64,000 bases of DNA from Corynebacterium cystitidis (GCF_900187295.1 NZ_LT906473.1:1240001-1304000), one strand, 5' to 3'. Numbered from the stretch's first letter, positions 51,308 to 61,202 are shown. Numbers and translations: made by a program. The notes: generated by a model from the letters alone, not told the origin.

Positions 51308-52732
51308 GTCTGCGGGGCTTGCGAGGTGGCCGGTGATAGCGGTGGCTGCGGCAACCAGTGGGCTGACCAGGTGGGTGCGTCCGCCTGGGCCTTGGCGGCC
51401 TTCGAAGTTGCGGTTGCTTGTCGACGCTGAGCGCTCCCCTGGGGCGAGCTGGTCTGGGTTCATGCCGAGGCACATGGAGCAGCCGGCGGTGCGCCACTCG
51501 GCGCCGAAGTCGGTGAAGATTTTGTCGAGGCCTTCTTCTTCTGCTTGCTGTTTCACCAGCGTGGAGGAGGGCACGACCATCATGCGGGTGCCGTCGGCAA
51601 TGCGCTTGCCTTCGATCACGGATGCTGCTGCGCGGAGGTCTTCGATGCGCGCGTTGGTGCAGGAGCCCAAGAATACGGTGTCGATTTTGATGTCGCGCAG
51701 CGGGGTGCCGGGCTCAAGGTCCATGTACTTCAGTGCCTTTTCTGCCGCTGCTTTGGAGGACTCGTCGTGGAAGTCTTCTGGGCTTGGCACGGTTGCACCC
51801 AGTGGGAGGCCTTGGCCTGGGTTGGTGCCCCAGGTGACAAATGGGGTTAGTGCAGACCCGTCGATTTCGACGACGGTGTCGAACTTGGCGCCCTCGTCGG
51901 TAGGTAGGGTCTTCCAATACTCCACTGCGGCGTCCCAGTCGGCGCCCTTGGGTGCAAACTCGCGGCCTTCGACGTAGTCGAAAGTCTTTTGGTCGGGTGC
52001 AACCATGCCGGCACGCGCACCGGCTTCGATGGACATGTTGCAGATGGTCATGCGGGCTTCCATCGACAGCTTTTCGATGGCCTCGCCGCGGTATTCGATG
52101 ATGTGGCCTTGGCCGCCACCGGTGCCGATCTTTGCAATGATCGCCAGGATTAAGTCCTTGGCTGTCACGCCGTCGGAAAGCTCGCCGGTGACCTCGATCG
52201 CCATGGTCTTAAACGGCTTTAGCGATAGCGTTTGGGTGGCCATGACGTGTTCGACCTCGGAGGTGCCAATCCCCATGGCAATCGCGCCGAAAGCGCCATG
52301 GGTGGAGGTGTGTGAGTCGCCGCACACGATGGTCATGCCGGGCTGGGTGATCCCCAGCTGCGGGCCAACGGTGTGCACGATGCCTTGCTGCACATCTCCC
52401 ATGGGGTGAAGGCGCACGCCGAATTCCTCGCAGTTTTTGCGTAGCGTTTCTACTTGTAGGCGCGAGGTTTGTTCTTTGATTTCGAGCAAGTTGCCGGTTT
52501 TGATGCCTTCGGTGGGCACGTTGTGGTCTTCGGTGGCTAGGTGGAGTTCGGGGTGGCGCATTGCGCGTCCTGCCATGCGTAGTCCGTCGAATGCTTGGGG
52601 GCTGGTGACTTCGTGCAGCAGCTGGAAGTCGATGTAGATGAGGTCGGGTTCGCCATTCTCACCGTGCTTGACCACGTGGTCGCGCCACACTTTTTCTGCC
52701 AGTGTCAGCGGCTTGTCTGCCTTGTGGGCCAT
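51302..52732 (-). CDS. leuC: 3-isopropylmalate dehydratase large subunit
   Basis: 476 aa from ATG 52732 (AGGAG upstream). Aconitase-type [4Fe-4S] enzyme with cluster cysteines in [17 protein letters not shown] and [12 protein letters not shown], and substrate motifs [13 protein letters not shown]. Works with LeuD. Divergent from the IclR-type regulator ltbR. Confidence 0.97.
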   Translation of the reverse strand: MAHKADKPLTLAEKVWRDHVVKHGENGEPDLIYIDFQLLHEVTSPQAFDGLRMAGRAMRHPELHLATEDHNVPTEGIKTGNLLEIKEQTSRLQVETLRKNCEEFGVRLHPMGDVQQGIVHTVGPQLGITQPGMTIVCGDSHTSTHGAFGAIAMGIGTSEVEHVMATQTLSLKPFKTMAIEVTGELSDGVTAKDLILAIIAKIGTGGGQGHIIEYRGEAIEKLSMEARMTICNMSIEAGARAGMVAPDQKTFDYVEGREFAPKGADWDAAVEYWKTLPTDEGAKFDTVVEIDGSALTPFVTWGTNPGQGLPLGATVPSPEDFHDESSKAAAEKALKYMDLEPGTPLRDIKIDTVFLGSCTNARIEDLRAAASVIEGKRIADGTRMMVVPSSTLVKQQAEEEGLDKIFTDFGAEWRTAGCSMCLGMNPDQLAPGERSASTSNRNFEGRQGPGGRTHLVSPLVAAATAITGHLASPADL

Positions 52733-52748
52733 GTACATCTCCTTGCTT

Positions 52749-52765
52749 ATCTCACCAGATGGGAT
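52749..52765. promoter_or_regulatory. probable LtbR operator between leuC and ltbR
   Basis: ATCTCA (52749-52754), five bases, TGGGAT (52760-52765): an imperfect inverted repeat of the form ATCYCA-N5-TGRGAT. It lies directly before the ltbR -10 box (TAGTGT, 52768-52773) and 17 nt from the leuC ATG. That is the place where LtbR acts in C. glutamicum. Confidence 0.55.
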
Positions 52766-52780
52766 GGTAGTGTTCGTTCT

Positions 52781-53506
52781 ATGGGAAAGTATAGCGCAGC
52801 CTCCGGAATTCAAGTACTTGACCGTGCCGTGGCGATCCTGCACGCCGTGGCCGCAGCCGGTCCACACGGCATGAGCTTGCACGACATCACCGACACCACC
52901 GGGATCCCGCGCGCCACAACCCACCGACTTGCCACAGCCCTTCAAGCCCATGATCTTCTCACGCGCACGCCCGACAGCACGTGGACAATAGGCGACACTT
53001 TACGACGATTAGCCCCCTCCTCTCCTCCCCCACTACTTACGGCCGCTTTGCCGATCATGGAACAACTGGTAGCCACAACCGGCGAGTCAGTCCAGCTGTA
53101 CCAACTCACAGGCGCCACCCGAACTTGTATTGCTGCCCAAGAGCCACCGGTGGGCCTCCACAACACGGTAGCGGTGGGATCTCAACTGCCACTCACCCAC
53201 GGGTCAGCAGCCCACGTCTTTGCGGCTCACTCACAGACTGATCAGTCTGGTTTTTCCGAGGCAGACCTTCGCGCAGTTCGCGAGCGTGGTCTTGCCGAAT
53301 CCGTCAGCGAGCGCGAGCCGGGCCTTGCCAGCCTGTCGGCCCCCGTATTTGACCAACATGCAGAGCTTATCGCTGTGCTGAGCGTCTCGGGCCCAGCAGA
53401 GCGTCTTGGACCTTCACCGGCGAAAACATGGGGCGCGCAGCTCACCAACGCCGCCCAACAATTGACCCGCAGCGTCGCCGGACTAACTACACTGAACCCG
53501 TCGTAA
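52781..53506 (+). CDS. ltbR: IclR-family regulator, LtbR-like
   Basis: 241 aa from ATG 52781. N-terminal winged helix ([20 protein letters not shown], then a [15 protein letters not shown] recognition helix) and a C-terminal effector domain. In C. glutamicum LtbR, encoded divergently to leuCD, represses leucine and tryptophan genes; the same arrangement here supports the name. TAGTGT ends seven bases before the ATG, so it is probably leaderless. Confidence 0.85.
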   Translation: MGKYSAASGIQVLDRAVAILHAVAAAGPHGMSLHDITDTTGIPRATTHRLATALQAHDLLTRTPDSTWTIGDTLRRLAPSSPPPLLTAALPIMEQLVATTGESVQLYQLTGATRTCIAAQEPPVGLHNTVAVGSQLPLTHGSAAHVFAAHSQTDQSGFSEADLRAVRERGLAESVSEREPGLASLSAPVFDQHAELIAVLSVSGPAERLGPSPAKTWGAQLTNAAQQLTRSVAGLTTLNPS

Positions 53507-53543
53507 AGTTCTTGCTCCACTGTGCACTGGTGCGACCGTCGGA

Positions 53544-54518
53544 TTAGCTGTGAGCGACGGACGCCTCGCGTCGCCGCTGCGCGTTGTCCACCGCGCCAGG
53601 CGATTCGCGGGTCAGCCACCCCACCCAGCGCGCCACACACGCGCTCCAGTGGATCACTAGCAAGCAGAGGAACACAACACTGACGGTGTCCAGCCAAGCG
53701 TATCCGGTGGTTAGCGAGAGGTAGTGCGCGCCCAAGGAAATCGTGCCCGTGGGGAATGTGGACCCCCACCAACCGGGGCCGTATTCCTGCCAGCGGACTA
53801 CCGCCGGCCAGAAGCGGCTGGCCGCGTACGCTACCAACACGATGCCCACAGTAAACATGACGGTCCCATGGAGCACGCCGTACCAGCCGCCGAACAGCAC
53901 TTGGGCTGCCGCGGTTGATTGGCCTACAATACCCAGCGGAATCCAGGCGGTACCCGCGGCCGCACCGGCTGGTACGAAGTTACCGCGCAGCACCTCCGCA
54001 TAGGCGCGCGCGAAGATTGGAATGCCTGTCACCAGCGACAGCACAAAGCAGCCGGTGCCGATATACCAGTAGATAGGCCCGTGCTCCGGAGCTAACTGGC
54101 CACCGCCGGTTGCGCCCACCATGGGAGCCACCAACGCCAGACCCCACGTAAAGTTCGGCGCTCCTTCAAACCCGCGCAGCTGCAGCAGACACACCCAAAT
54201 GCCCAGTGCGGTGCCTACCCACCAGGTAACTATTTGGAACATGTCGGCCCCGGTAACCGATGCCCAGGCAGAACCCAACGCCAGAATGCCCATGGCGTAC
54301 ATTCCCCATGGCCCCATTTTGAGGTGGGTGAACGCAGGGGTGCGGTGCATGATCCAGCCGATGGTGATGTAAAAGAAGATGCCTGCTGCCACGATCGCAA
54401 AGATCCACGGCACCACGGGCCACCCGTGCAAGTCCGTCAAGGTGGCTGCAATGGAGGTGCCCATCAGCGATCCGGCCCAGGCGGGCCCCGGCGGTGGCAA
54501 CTGCACAGGTTTTGTCAT
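53544..54518 (-). CDS. TDT-family (TehA/SLAC1-like) transporter
   Basis: 324 aa from ATG 54518, about ten membrane segments. The voltage-dependent anion channel/C4-dicarboxylate fold is suggested by PAWAGSLMGTSIAATLTDL at the start and repeated aromatic-Gly helices. Relatives move dicarboxylates, tellurite or sulfite; substrate unknown. TAATAT (54531-54526) lies seven bases before the ATG (leaderless). Divergent from a LysR regulator, which probably controls it. Confidence 0.8.
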   Translation of the reverse strand: MTKPVQLPPPGPAWAGSLMGTSIAATLTDLHGWPVVPWIFAIVAAGIFFYITIGWIMHRTPAFTHLKMGPWGMYAMGILALGSAWASVTGADMFQIVTWWVGTALGIWVCLLQLRGFEGAPNFTWGLALVAPMVGATGGGQLAPEHGPIYWYIGTGCFVLSLVTGIPIFARAYAEVLRGNFVPAGAAAGTAWIPLGIVGQSTAAAQVLFGGWYGVLHGTVMFTVGIVLVAYAASRFWPAVVRWQEYGPGWWGSTFPTGTISLGAHYLSLTTGYAWLDTVSVVFLCLLVIHWSACVARWVGWLTRESPGAVDNAQRRREASVAHS

Positions 54519-54588
54519 ATGTGCGATATTAAATTCACCACCCTGTCCCGCGGGAGTCCATGCACATGGTGAGGGGTACCATGAAACC

Positions 54589-55476
54589 ATGTACCCAACA
54601 CTGCCCGCGTTCGATGACTTGCAGGCGTTGCATCACGTAGCCCGCACCGGATCCATCTCGGCAGCTGCGCGCGAACAAGCCATCCACCAGCAGACGATGA
54701 GCACACGCATCGCCCGCGCCGAGAAAACTCTGGGGCTGACAGTTTTTAACCGCTCCCCGTACGGTGTAACCATCACCGAGCGCGGTGCGAAGGTCATTAA
54801 GGCGCTGCCGGCCCTGTTCGAAGCAGCCGGCGAGTTCACCGCGCTTGTCGCCGCGCTTAACGACGACACCTCCGCCCGCCACCTTCATATCGCGGTGTCG
54901 AATACGGTTGCGGAGCTGTACTACCCTGTGTGGGCAGCCCGGTTCCACGCGCTCTATCCCACTGTGCAGTTGGCGATGCGCCAGGCTAATTCCACTGGTG
55001 TGCGCGATTTGGTCACCTCCGGGGAAGTCGCAGTGGGCATTGTTGAGGGCGGAACCACTCCGCATCATCTCGAGGAAACAGACCTTGGCACAGATGAACT
55101 GGTGCTCGTCGTCACGCCCGACCACCCGTGGGCGGGTACTACCGCTACCGCCGAGATGCTGCGCACCACTGCGCTGGTTGTTCGCGAAAAAGGCTCTGGT
55201 ACTCGTGGGGTCGTCGAGGATGTTCTCGGTACTCTGTCCACCCCGGCTGGTGAGTTCGGTTCCTTGGCATCGCAGCGCGCCGGTATCGTCGCCCTCGGTG
55301 CTCCTGGTGTGATCGCGCGGGGCGCGGTGGCTGACCAGATTGCGCTGGGCCGACTGGTGGTCGTCGATACGCCCGGACTGACGTTTGTGCGCCACCTCCA
55401 CGCGGTGCGCCTGCGCGGGGCCTCCCCCAACGATGATGCAGAGGCGCTCATCCACGTCGCGCGTTCTGAGATGTGA
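54589..55476 (+). CDS. LysR-family transcriptional regulator
   Basis: 295 aa from ATG 54589. N-terminal winged helix (FDDLQALHHVARTGSISAAA, then REQAIHQQTMSTRIARAEKT) and a periplasmic-binding-like effector domain. It faces the TDT transporter gene across 70 nt, so it is the likely regulator of that gene. The ORF runs open upstream to 54379, but those codons lie inside the transporter gene. Confidence 0.88.
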   Translation: MYPTLPAFDDLQALHHVARTGSISAAAREQAIHQQTMSTRIARAEKTLGLTVFNRSPYGVTITERGAKVIKALPALFEAAGEFTALVAALNDDTSARHLHIAVSNTVAELYYPVWAARFHALYPTVQLAMRQANSTGVRDLVTSGEVAVGIVEGGTTPHHLEETDLGTDELVLVVTPDHPWAGTTATAEMLRTTALVVREKGSGTRGVVEDVLGTLSTPAGEFGSLASQRAGIVALGAPGVIARGAVADQIALGRLVVVDTPGLTFVRHLHAVRLRGASPNDDAEALIHVARSEM

Positions 55477-55573
55477 GGTGCCGCGAAGACTGCCCCATTC
55501 GTACTTTCTTTGTTCCTGCGATTAGTCTGTGGGCGTCATTCAATATTTGCTTCGCCCCTTCAAGGAGGACTTC

Positions 55574-57508
55574 GTGGCTACCGTCGCCCCGGAATCGCCC
55601 AAGCACACCCCGCAACACCCAGTTGATGCCGTCCCGCCAGCCCCGAAGTTGGCGGCGCTCGGCTTTCAACATGTCCTTGCGTTTTACGCAGGTGCGGTGA
55701 TCGTTCCGTTGCTGATCGCCAGTTCACTGAACCTGGATACCGCTACCACTATTCACCTCATCAACGCGGATCTTTTAACCTGCGGTATTGCCACGATCAT
55801 TCAAGCAGCCGGTATCGGCCGCCACATTGGTGTGCGCTTGCCAATTATCCAGGGCGTGACGACGACCGCGGTCTCCCCGATCATTGCGATTGGCTTGGGT
55901 GCTACCGATGGCGCTGGTGGCGTTGCTAGCTTGCCGACGATTTATGGCGCCATTATCGCCGCTGGTCTTTTTACTTTCTTTGTGGCCCCGTTGTTTGGGC
56001 GGTTTTTGAAGTACTTCCCGCCGGTGGTGACGGGTTCGGTGCTGTTGGTGATGGGTACTTCGTTGCTGGCGGTGTCTGCTAATGACTTGGTGAATTATGC
56101 CGATGGGGTGCCAGCCACCCGAGATGTGGTGTATGGCTTCGGCACCATTGTGGCGATCATTGTGGTGCAGCGTTTCTTCAAGGGTTTCTTGGGTACGTTG
56201 TCGGTGCTGATCGGCTTGGTGCTGGGTACCGGTGTTGCGCTTGTTCTTGGTGATGCCAACTTTGACGATGTAGCCACCGCCGATGCGTTCGGTATCACCA
56301 CTCCGTTTTATTTCGGTGTGCCGCAGTTTGATCTGATTGCGATCTTTTCCTTGATCATCGTGATGGTGATTACCATGGTGGAGACTACCGGCGATGTGTT
56401 TGCTACCGGCGAGATTGTGAAAAAGCGCATCCGCCGCGGCGATGTGGTCCGCGCGATCCGGGCTGACGGCCTGTCCACCGTGATCGGGGGTGTGATGAAC
56501 TCTTTCCCGTACACCTGCTTCGCCCAGAATGTTGGTTTGGTGCGCTTGACCGGGGTGAAGTCGCGCTGGGTCGCGGTTGCTGCTGCCGGGTTCATGATTC
56601 TTCTCGGCCTGTTGCCCAAGGCCGGTGCGATCGTGGCGTCTATTCCGTCGCCAGTCCTCGGTGGTGCTTCGCTGATCCTGTTCGCCAACGTGGCATGGGT
56701 GGGACTGCAAACCATCGCGAAGGCCGATATCTCTGATGGGCGCAACGCCACCATCGTCACCGCAGCCTTGGGCCTGGCCATGCTGGTCACGTTCAAGCCG
56801 GATATCGCCCAGGTGTTTCCGGAGTGGGCGCGCGCGTTTGTGTCCTCGGGTATGTCGATTGGTGCGATCACCGCGATCGTGCTCAATATTTTCTTCTTCC
56901 ACGTGGGCAAGGATGAAGGTGCTTCTGTCTCGCGTGCCACCGGCAGGGATATAACACTTGATCAGCTCAACGCTATGGACCGTGACCAGTTTGTTGCAGC
57001 CCTGCGCCCACTGTTTAATAATGAGACTTTCCCGCTGGAGGCTGCGTGGCAGTCACGCCCGTTCGGCGACGTCAATGAGTTGCGCGCCGCGATCCAGATC
57101 GGCGTGCTCACCGCCGAGCGGGAACAGCGCGAACGCTTGATCCACGACTACCCGGCCATGGATGAGCTCCTTCTGGCAAGCGATGAGGACGCCCCCAGCA
57201 TTTCTGCAGACCGCGGATCGTTCGGCCTCGATGATCTCGACGATGTTGACGTGGAGCGCGTAACGACGATCGCCGCGGAGTACCGCAATAAATTCGGAAT
57301 GCCGTTTGTTGCCTACTTGGACACCAATGACACTGTGGACAGTGTTGTGGAGCAGGGGCTGCGCCGTTTAGCGAATTCCCCGGAACAGGAACACCGCGCC
57401 GTGCTCACTGAAATCATCGAGATCGCTAATGACCGCTTCGACTTATTGCTTGCCGACGCCAACCCCGTCCGTTCCGCCTGGGACCGTAAATTCACCGAAG
57501 TGGAATAG
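55574..57508 (+). CDS. NCS2 xanthine/uracil permease fused to OHCU-decarboxylase-like domain
   Basis: 644 aa from GTG 55574, preceded by AAGGAGG at five bases. Residues about 30-450 form an NCS2 nucleobase:cation symporter (LGFQHVLAFYAGAVIVPLL; GVTTTAVSPIIAIGLG; FPYTCFAQNVGLVRLTGVKS). Residues about 460-640 match the 2-oxo-4-hydroxy-4-carboxy-5-ureidoimidazoline decarboxylase fold (LNAMDRDQFVAALRPLF; SRPFGDVNELRAAIQ; YRNKFGMPFVAYL). The usual catalytic HPDLA reads HDYPAMDE here, with Tyr at the His position, and the S-x-x-EQ segment is not recognisable. The soluble domain is therefore probably non-catalytic. Substrate likely a purine such as urate or xanthine. Confidence 0.85.
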   Translation: MATVAPESPKHTPQHPVDAVPPAPKLAALGFQHVLAFYAGAVIVPLLIASSLNLDTATTIHLINADLLTCGIATIIQAAGIGRHIGVRLPIIQGVTTTAVSPIIAIGLGATDGAGGVASLPTIYGAIIAAGLFTFFVAPLFGRFLKYFPPVVTGSVLLVMGTSLLAVSANDLVNYADGVPATRDVVYGFGTIVAIIVVQRFFKGFLGTLSVLIGLVLGTGVALVLGDANFDDVATADAFGITTPFYFGVPQFDLIAIFSLIIVMVITMVETTGDVFATGEIVKKRIRRGDVVRAIRADGLSTVIGGVMNSFPYTCFAQNVGLVRLTGVKSRWVAVAAAGFMILLGLLPKAGAIVASIPSPVLGGASLILFANVAWVGLQTIAKADISDGRNATIVTAALGLAMLVTFKPDIAQVFPEWARAFVSSGMSIGAITAIVLNIFFFHVGKDEGASVSRATGRDITLDQLNAMDRDQFVAALRPLFNNETFPLEAAWQSRPFGDVNELRAAIQIGVLTAEREQRERLIHDYPAMDELLLASDEDAPSISADRGSFGLDDLDDVDVERVTTIAAEYRNKFGMPFVAYLDTNDTVDSVVEQGLRRLANSPEQEHRAVLTEIIEIANDRFDLLLADANPVRSAWDRKFTEVE

Positions 57509-57523
57509 TGGATGGCGCTGTGG

Positions 57524-57821
57524 TTAGACCGTGTCCCTGCCGGCATCGATGCCATCGAGCGTTCCCGGTGGGTAGACCACGTTGTGGGCCAACGGGATTT
57601 GGTGCGAGGCGCTATCTAAGATGTGCATGAAATAGCCGGCAGCCACGCCCTGGGGGAAGCGGATGGCGTGGCGCAGGATCGCGCGCGGTGTGATCTTTCG
57701 CGCTGCCACCAGGGTTCAACGCCTCGAGGTTTGCCCACAGTGCCACACCTGTTGGGCGGTTAGTTGAACCGAAGTGGTCGAAGCTGACAAGCGGGGTATC
57801 GCCTAGCAGGTCCGGTGTCAC
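57524..57821 (-). pseudogene. remnant of a cysteine synthase-like PLP enzyme
   Basis: A GTG at 57821 opens TPDLLGDTPLVSFDHFG..., and NLEALNPGGSAKDHTA follows. This is the N-terminal substrate-loop and PLP-lysine region of the cysteine synthase family (normally GNTPLV.. and NPGGSxKD). After about 45 residues the frame breaks, and the next frame continues for about 60 unrecognised codons. The rest of a gene of about 900 nt is missing. Confidence 0.65.
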
Positions 57822-57886
57822 GGTGCCGGATGAAACTGTGACGCAGCCGACACAGGCGCTCGTCGAGAAGCGCGGCTAGCGGCGCC

Positions 57887-59176
57887 TTACTCCACGCCAA
57901 TCGCAGGCCCGATCGTGGGCCAGGACTTGCGCATCAACTTCTCAAACACACCCCACGTGTGTGTCCCTTCCACCAGCGGATACCAGGTAACTTCGAGGCC
58001 TTGCTTGCGCGCCTGGTCCACGAAGTGCGCGGAGCACGCATACGAGGCCATCTCAATACCCATCTGAGCATTGATGCGCGACGAAAGTGGAGCAGCATCA
58101 ATCTCGCCGGGCACGCCCTGGGCCGAGCCCACAAACACCGCAGTATCGCGCAGCGCATCAATGTGCAACACCGGCGAGTGCGCAGCCCACGCTTCATCGC
58201 CAGGCAGGCCCCACATTTTGGTGGGGTCTGCCCCATTCATGGTCACCCCGGACCACGCGTAGCTAAGCCCCAGCACACCCGTGGTCGACGGGCAGCCGGA
58301 ATACGAGCCCGCCGCCTTGAAACGCTGTGGGTCCAGCGACGCAATTGCCAGCGCTGGCCCGCCTGACATCGAGATCCCCGCTATAGCATCGCGGCCGGTG
58401 CCGTGGAATAACTCGTCGACAAGCGGCGGAAGCTCCCGGGTGAGGTAGGTGCTCCACTTGTTGGTGCCGGTGGCCACATCTTCCTCGTACCAATCAGCCT
58501 GCATGGAGCTAACAGACCCTTTCGGTGTGACCACGTTGACGTGTTTATCCGCGAAAAATTCCTGGTAGTTGCTGGAGTTGTACCAGCTGTAACCGCCAGC
58601 GGCACCGTCGGCACCCATCATCAAGTAGAAGGTGGGGCGCGCAGCAATGTTGTCGGGCCCGCCCGGCAGCAGAATATCATTTTTCACCAGGCGGTCCATC
58701 GACGGCGAATACACCGTAAACTCGTACACATTGCCCTCGAGGTGGCGGATGTGGCGAAATTCGGCAGGGGGTGCGTCTGGGTCCGGGAAAGTCGTGGCCG
58801 CGTTGCTCGAGCCGGAGCTTAACGACGATCCTGTCACCCCCGCCATGCCTTCAAACATGGCCGAGCCCAGCGGGCCTTCTGCCAGTTCTGCCAGCGTGAT
58901 CGCAGGTGCCGCGGACAAAGGCACCGTAGAAGACAAGCTTGAGGCCGCAGCGGCTGCCGACGATGCGTCATGCGCACTCGACCCGATCGACGAGTACTGC
59001 CCATGCGGATCAGAGCTGGTAGAACTGTACGAGCGTGCTGGGGCCTGGGCGTGGGCTACCGGTGGCAGGGCGGTGCTAGCCAGTGCCGTGCTCGCTAGAA
59101 CGGTGCCTGCTAGAGCCGTGGCCGCGAGCGCGGGCCGGACTACGTTCAGCAGGTCTCTCCATAGAGTTGTGATCAT
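57887..59176 (-). CDS. secreted corynomycolyltransferase (antigen 85/esterase fold)
   Basis: 429 aa from ATG 59176. Signal peptide (WRDLLNVVRPALAATALAG.., cleavage near AHA-QAP), a Ser/Ala-rich linker of about 90 residues, then an alpha/beta-hydrolase domain. Nucleophile Ser is in AGISMSGGPA and catalytic His in VEGTHTWGVF, with an acidic residue in between. Such enzymes move mycolic acids onto trehalose or arabinogalactan in the outer membrane. TACAGT (59188-59183) ends six bases before the ATG (leaderless). The Ser-rich linker is longer than in typical Cmt proteins. Confidence 0.88.
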   Translation of the reverse strand: MITTLWRDLLNVVRPALAATALAGTVLASTALASTALPPVAHAQAPARSYSSTSSDPHGQYSSIGSSAHDASSAAAAASSLSSTVPLSAAPAITLAELAEGPLGSAMFEGMAGVTGSSLSSGSSNAATTFPDPDAPPAEFRHIRHLEGNVYEFTVYSPSMDRLVKNDILLPGGPDNIAARPTFYLMMGADGAAGGYSWYNSSNYQEFFADKHVNVVTPKGSVSSMQADWYEEDVATGTNKWSTYLTRELPPLVDELFHGTGRDAIAGISMSGGPALAIASLDPQRFKAAGSYSGCPSTTGVLGLSYAWSGVTMNGADPTKMWGLPGDEAWAAHSPVLHIDALRDTAVFVGSAQGVPGEIDAAPLSSRINAQMGIEMASYACSAHFVDQARKQGLEVTWYPLVEGTHTWGVFEKLMRKSWPTIGPAIGVE

Positions 59177-59359
59177 GAACGTACTGTACCCGGCCGCAGT
59201 TACAGCTTGAGGTAGAAGAGGGACCTCAAGGCGAGGATGTCCAAGAACGTAAACACTTTCTGGGCACACGCCGTCCGGACACGCCACTGCCTTCAGTGAC
59301 CGAAATCTCTTTTTTACCTATGAGAGATACGTAGTGCCTCATGTCAAGATGAGCGCGAA

Positions 59360-59551
59360 ATGATTGTGATGCCTGCACTGGCTATCAGCCGGATGATGGA
59401 AAACGCCACTGGGCTGAGCATCAAACGACTCGTACGAACCTTAAAGAAATACCGCAACTTCGAACTAAACATCAATGGGCAAACTATTCACGCCGCTATA
59501 CCGCTACCACCCGATGTGCAAAACCTCATCAATAAGATCAAGCAAACCTAA
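59360..59551 (+). pseudogene. probable C-terminal remnant of an IS transposase
   Basis: 63 codons: TGLSIKRLVRTLKKYRNFEL and INGQTIHAAIPLPPDVQNLI resemble the last 50 residues of IS1634-like transposases. No DDE catalytic residues and no terminal repeats remain. Flanking DNA (59177-59604) holds no other gene. Confidence 0.45.
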
Positions 59552-59604
59552 TAGTTGCGGCTATTCGGCACTAAAATGACGTAAGTCGGGAAAAACTCAC
59601 TGGT

Positions 59605-60966
59605 CTAACGCAATGGGCCTTCCACACTCCACGCTGCGCGCGGATCATTGGGGCCCTTACCCTGCCACTGGATAATCCCGTTCTGCCGCAACGCTTGTAA
59701 TGCCCTACGGGCTGAAGGGACAGAAATTCCAACTGCCACGGCTACCTCGCCAGTAGACAACGGCACCCCATGTAGATGAAGAGCAGCTAGCACCGTGTCA
59801 GAGTACTTTGGCAGCAAGCGCAAGCGATCGTCGTTAAGCTTCTGCTCAGTGGAAAGGGTAAGCAACACGCTGCCACTAGTCTGCTGATAAATCGGATCCT
59901 GAAAACCAACCCGGCGCATACCAGCAAACATCCTTCGAATACCCTCCCCCAGCTCCTGGCCAACATTCAATTCCGCCATGACACGGGCAACTAACGGGTT
60001 GCGCGCAAAACGGGCGATCGATTCCGGGCGCGATGGATCCGCCAACCCAGGAAATCGACCCGGGCTGGAAATGGAGATGCGATCAGGAAAAATCTCAAAA
60101 CGAATGTGATCACCGATCAAGCTATAAGAACGGTGGATGACAGCGTTAACCAACCCCTCAAGCCACACCTCATGCGGAATCAGTGTATGTTCTTCAAAAA
60201 TTCCACTTGTACCTAGACGTTTAACAGTAGGCAAAACTTCCAGAATAAAATCCTGGGCCTGCCGAATCTGCTGAGGAAGTGGCCCCTCAAACCGCTGATC
60301 CTGAACTAACTGCTGCTGATACCCCGGCAGCCGGTGAGGCTCATTCCACACCAATACCCGCACGTGAGCGTTGTGGAAACGCTGCTGCGGTTGCGGATGG
60401 AAAAGCAAGTAAGCCGCAGTGGTTACTTCCTCTTTAGCCGTAACCAGGTGGTGTGCCCGCAGGGCATCATAAGCACTGGCCGAACCGATCCGTTGTGCAT
60501 ACTCTTCTACTCCCACGAGCTCCTCGATTGCCACATCAGTCAAGGGTGTGGCATCAAATTGCTGTTCACCTTTGGTGTAGCGGAGCTCCAAAACTTCATC
60601 AAGATTGAGGGCACGTGTTTCATCACCAACACGAAGAAAACAATCTCCCCCCATTGTGTAATGGACGCGCGCACTTGGTTCAATAACAAATAAAAGAAGG
60701 GTTTGACCTTCGACTTCCTCTTCCCGTATGTCGACGACAACAGTTGGATCAGTGTGATCAAACGTTGTTTGCCGCAAATCATTTTCCTGCTTGGCACTCG
60801 GCTTGCCCTCGAAGTTGCCCTCACGAATACCCACGGCAATAGTGCCACCTTCAGCATTAGCAAACCCAACGATTGTTTTCGCAAGATCCCTGGGCTTGAT
60901 ACGAAAAGATTTCCTTTCAAACCATTGATCTTCGGGGCGGATTAACCAGTCATTCATGGCACTCAT
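59605..60966 (-). CDS. AlbA_2-domain ATP-binding regulator
   Basis: 453 aa from ATG 60966 (ATG 60957 also possible). The N-terminal Schlafen AlbA_2 domain (EDQWFERKSFRIKPRDLAKT, then GFANAEGGTIAVGI) is a nucleic-acid-binding fold. A HATPase_c_4 region follows (ALVNAVIHRSYSL-like LVNAVIHRSYSLIGDHIRFE), then a C-terminal winged helix (VAVAVGISVPSARRALQAL). Proteins of this kind are regulators, some in defence contexts. The start codon is touched by a palindrome and phased repeats (60971-61067), pointing to autoregulation. It lies alone in a gene-poor region. Confidence 0.8.
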   Translation of the reverse strand: MSAMNDWLIRPEDQWFERKSFRIKPRDLAKTIVGFANAEGGTIAVGIREGNFEGKPSAKQENDLRQTTFDHTDPTVVVDIREEEVEGQTLLLFVIEPSARVHYTMGGDCFLRVGDETRALNLDEVLELRYTKGEQQFDATPLTDVAIEELVGVEEYAQRIGSASAYDALRAHHLVTAKEEVTTAAYLLFHPQPQQRFHNAHVRVLVWNEPHRLPGYQQQLVQDQRFEGPLPQQIRQAQDFILEVLPTVKRLGTSGIFEEHTLIPHEVWLEGLVNAVIHRSYSLIGDHIRFEIFPDRISISSPGRFPGLADPSRPESIARFARNPLVARVMAELNVGQELGEGIRRMFAGMRRVGFQDPIYQQTSGSVLLTLSTEQKLNDDRLRLLPKYSDTVLAALHLHGVPLSTGEVAVAVGISVPSARRALQALRQNGIIQWQGKGPNDPRAAWSVEGPLR

Positions 60967-60970
60967 TTCA

Positions 60971-61067
60971 CTCGAAAAATTTTCGAGTAGGTTTCGAGTA
61001 GGTGAGTTTGCGCAGATCAATCGGTGTGCAGACTGTTTCGAGTAGCTTTCGAGTAGGTTTCAAGTAG
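60971..61067. repeat. 11-bp-phased operator-like repeats upstream of the AlbA_2 gene
   Basis: TTTCGAGTAG begins at 60981, 60992, 61036 and 61047; a variant, TTTCAAGTAG, begins at 61058. Spacings are 11, 44, 11 and 11, all multiples of 11. The first copy is also the right arm of a 17-bp palindrome, CTCGAAAA-A-TTTTCGAG (60971-60987), that reaches to within 5 nt of the start codon. This is the pattern of a multi-site operator with all copies on one face of the helix. Confidence 0.8.
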
Positions 61068-61202
61068 CGCGGGAACGGCTTTGGTGTGGGCTGGTTTTGC
61101 CGTGTCTGTGGTGTTGCGATTGCAAGCCTGTGCCTTGGCACCCTACGTGCTACAGCAAACGCCACAGTAAGGACACATGACACAGCCAAACAAAAGCACA
61201 TT

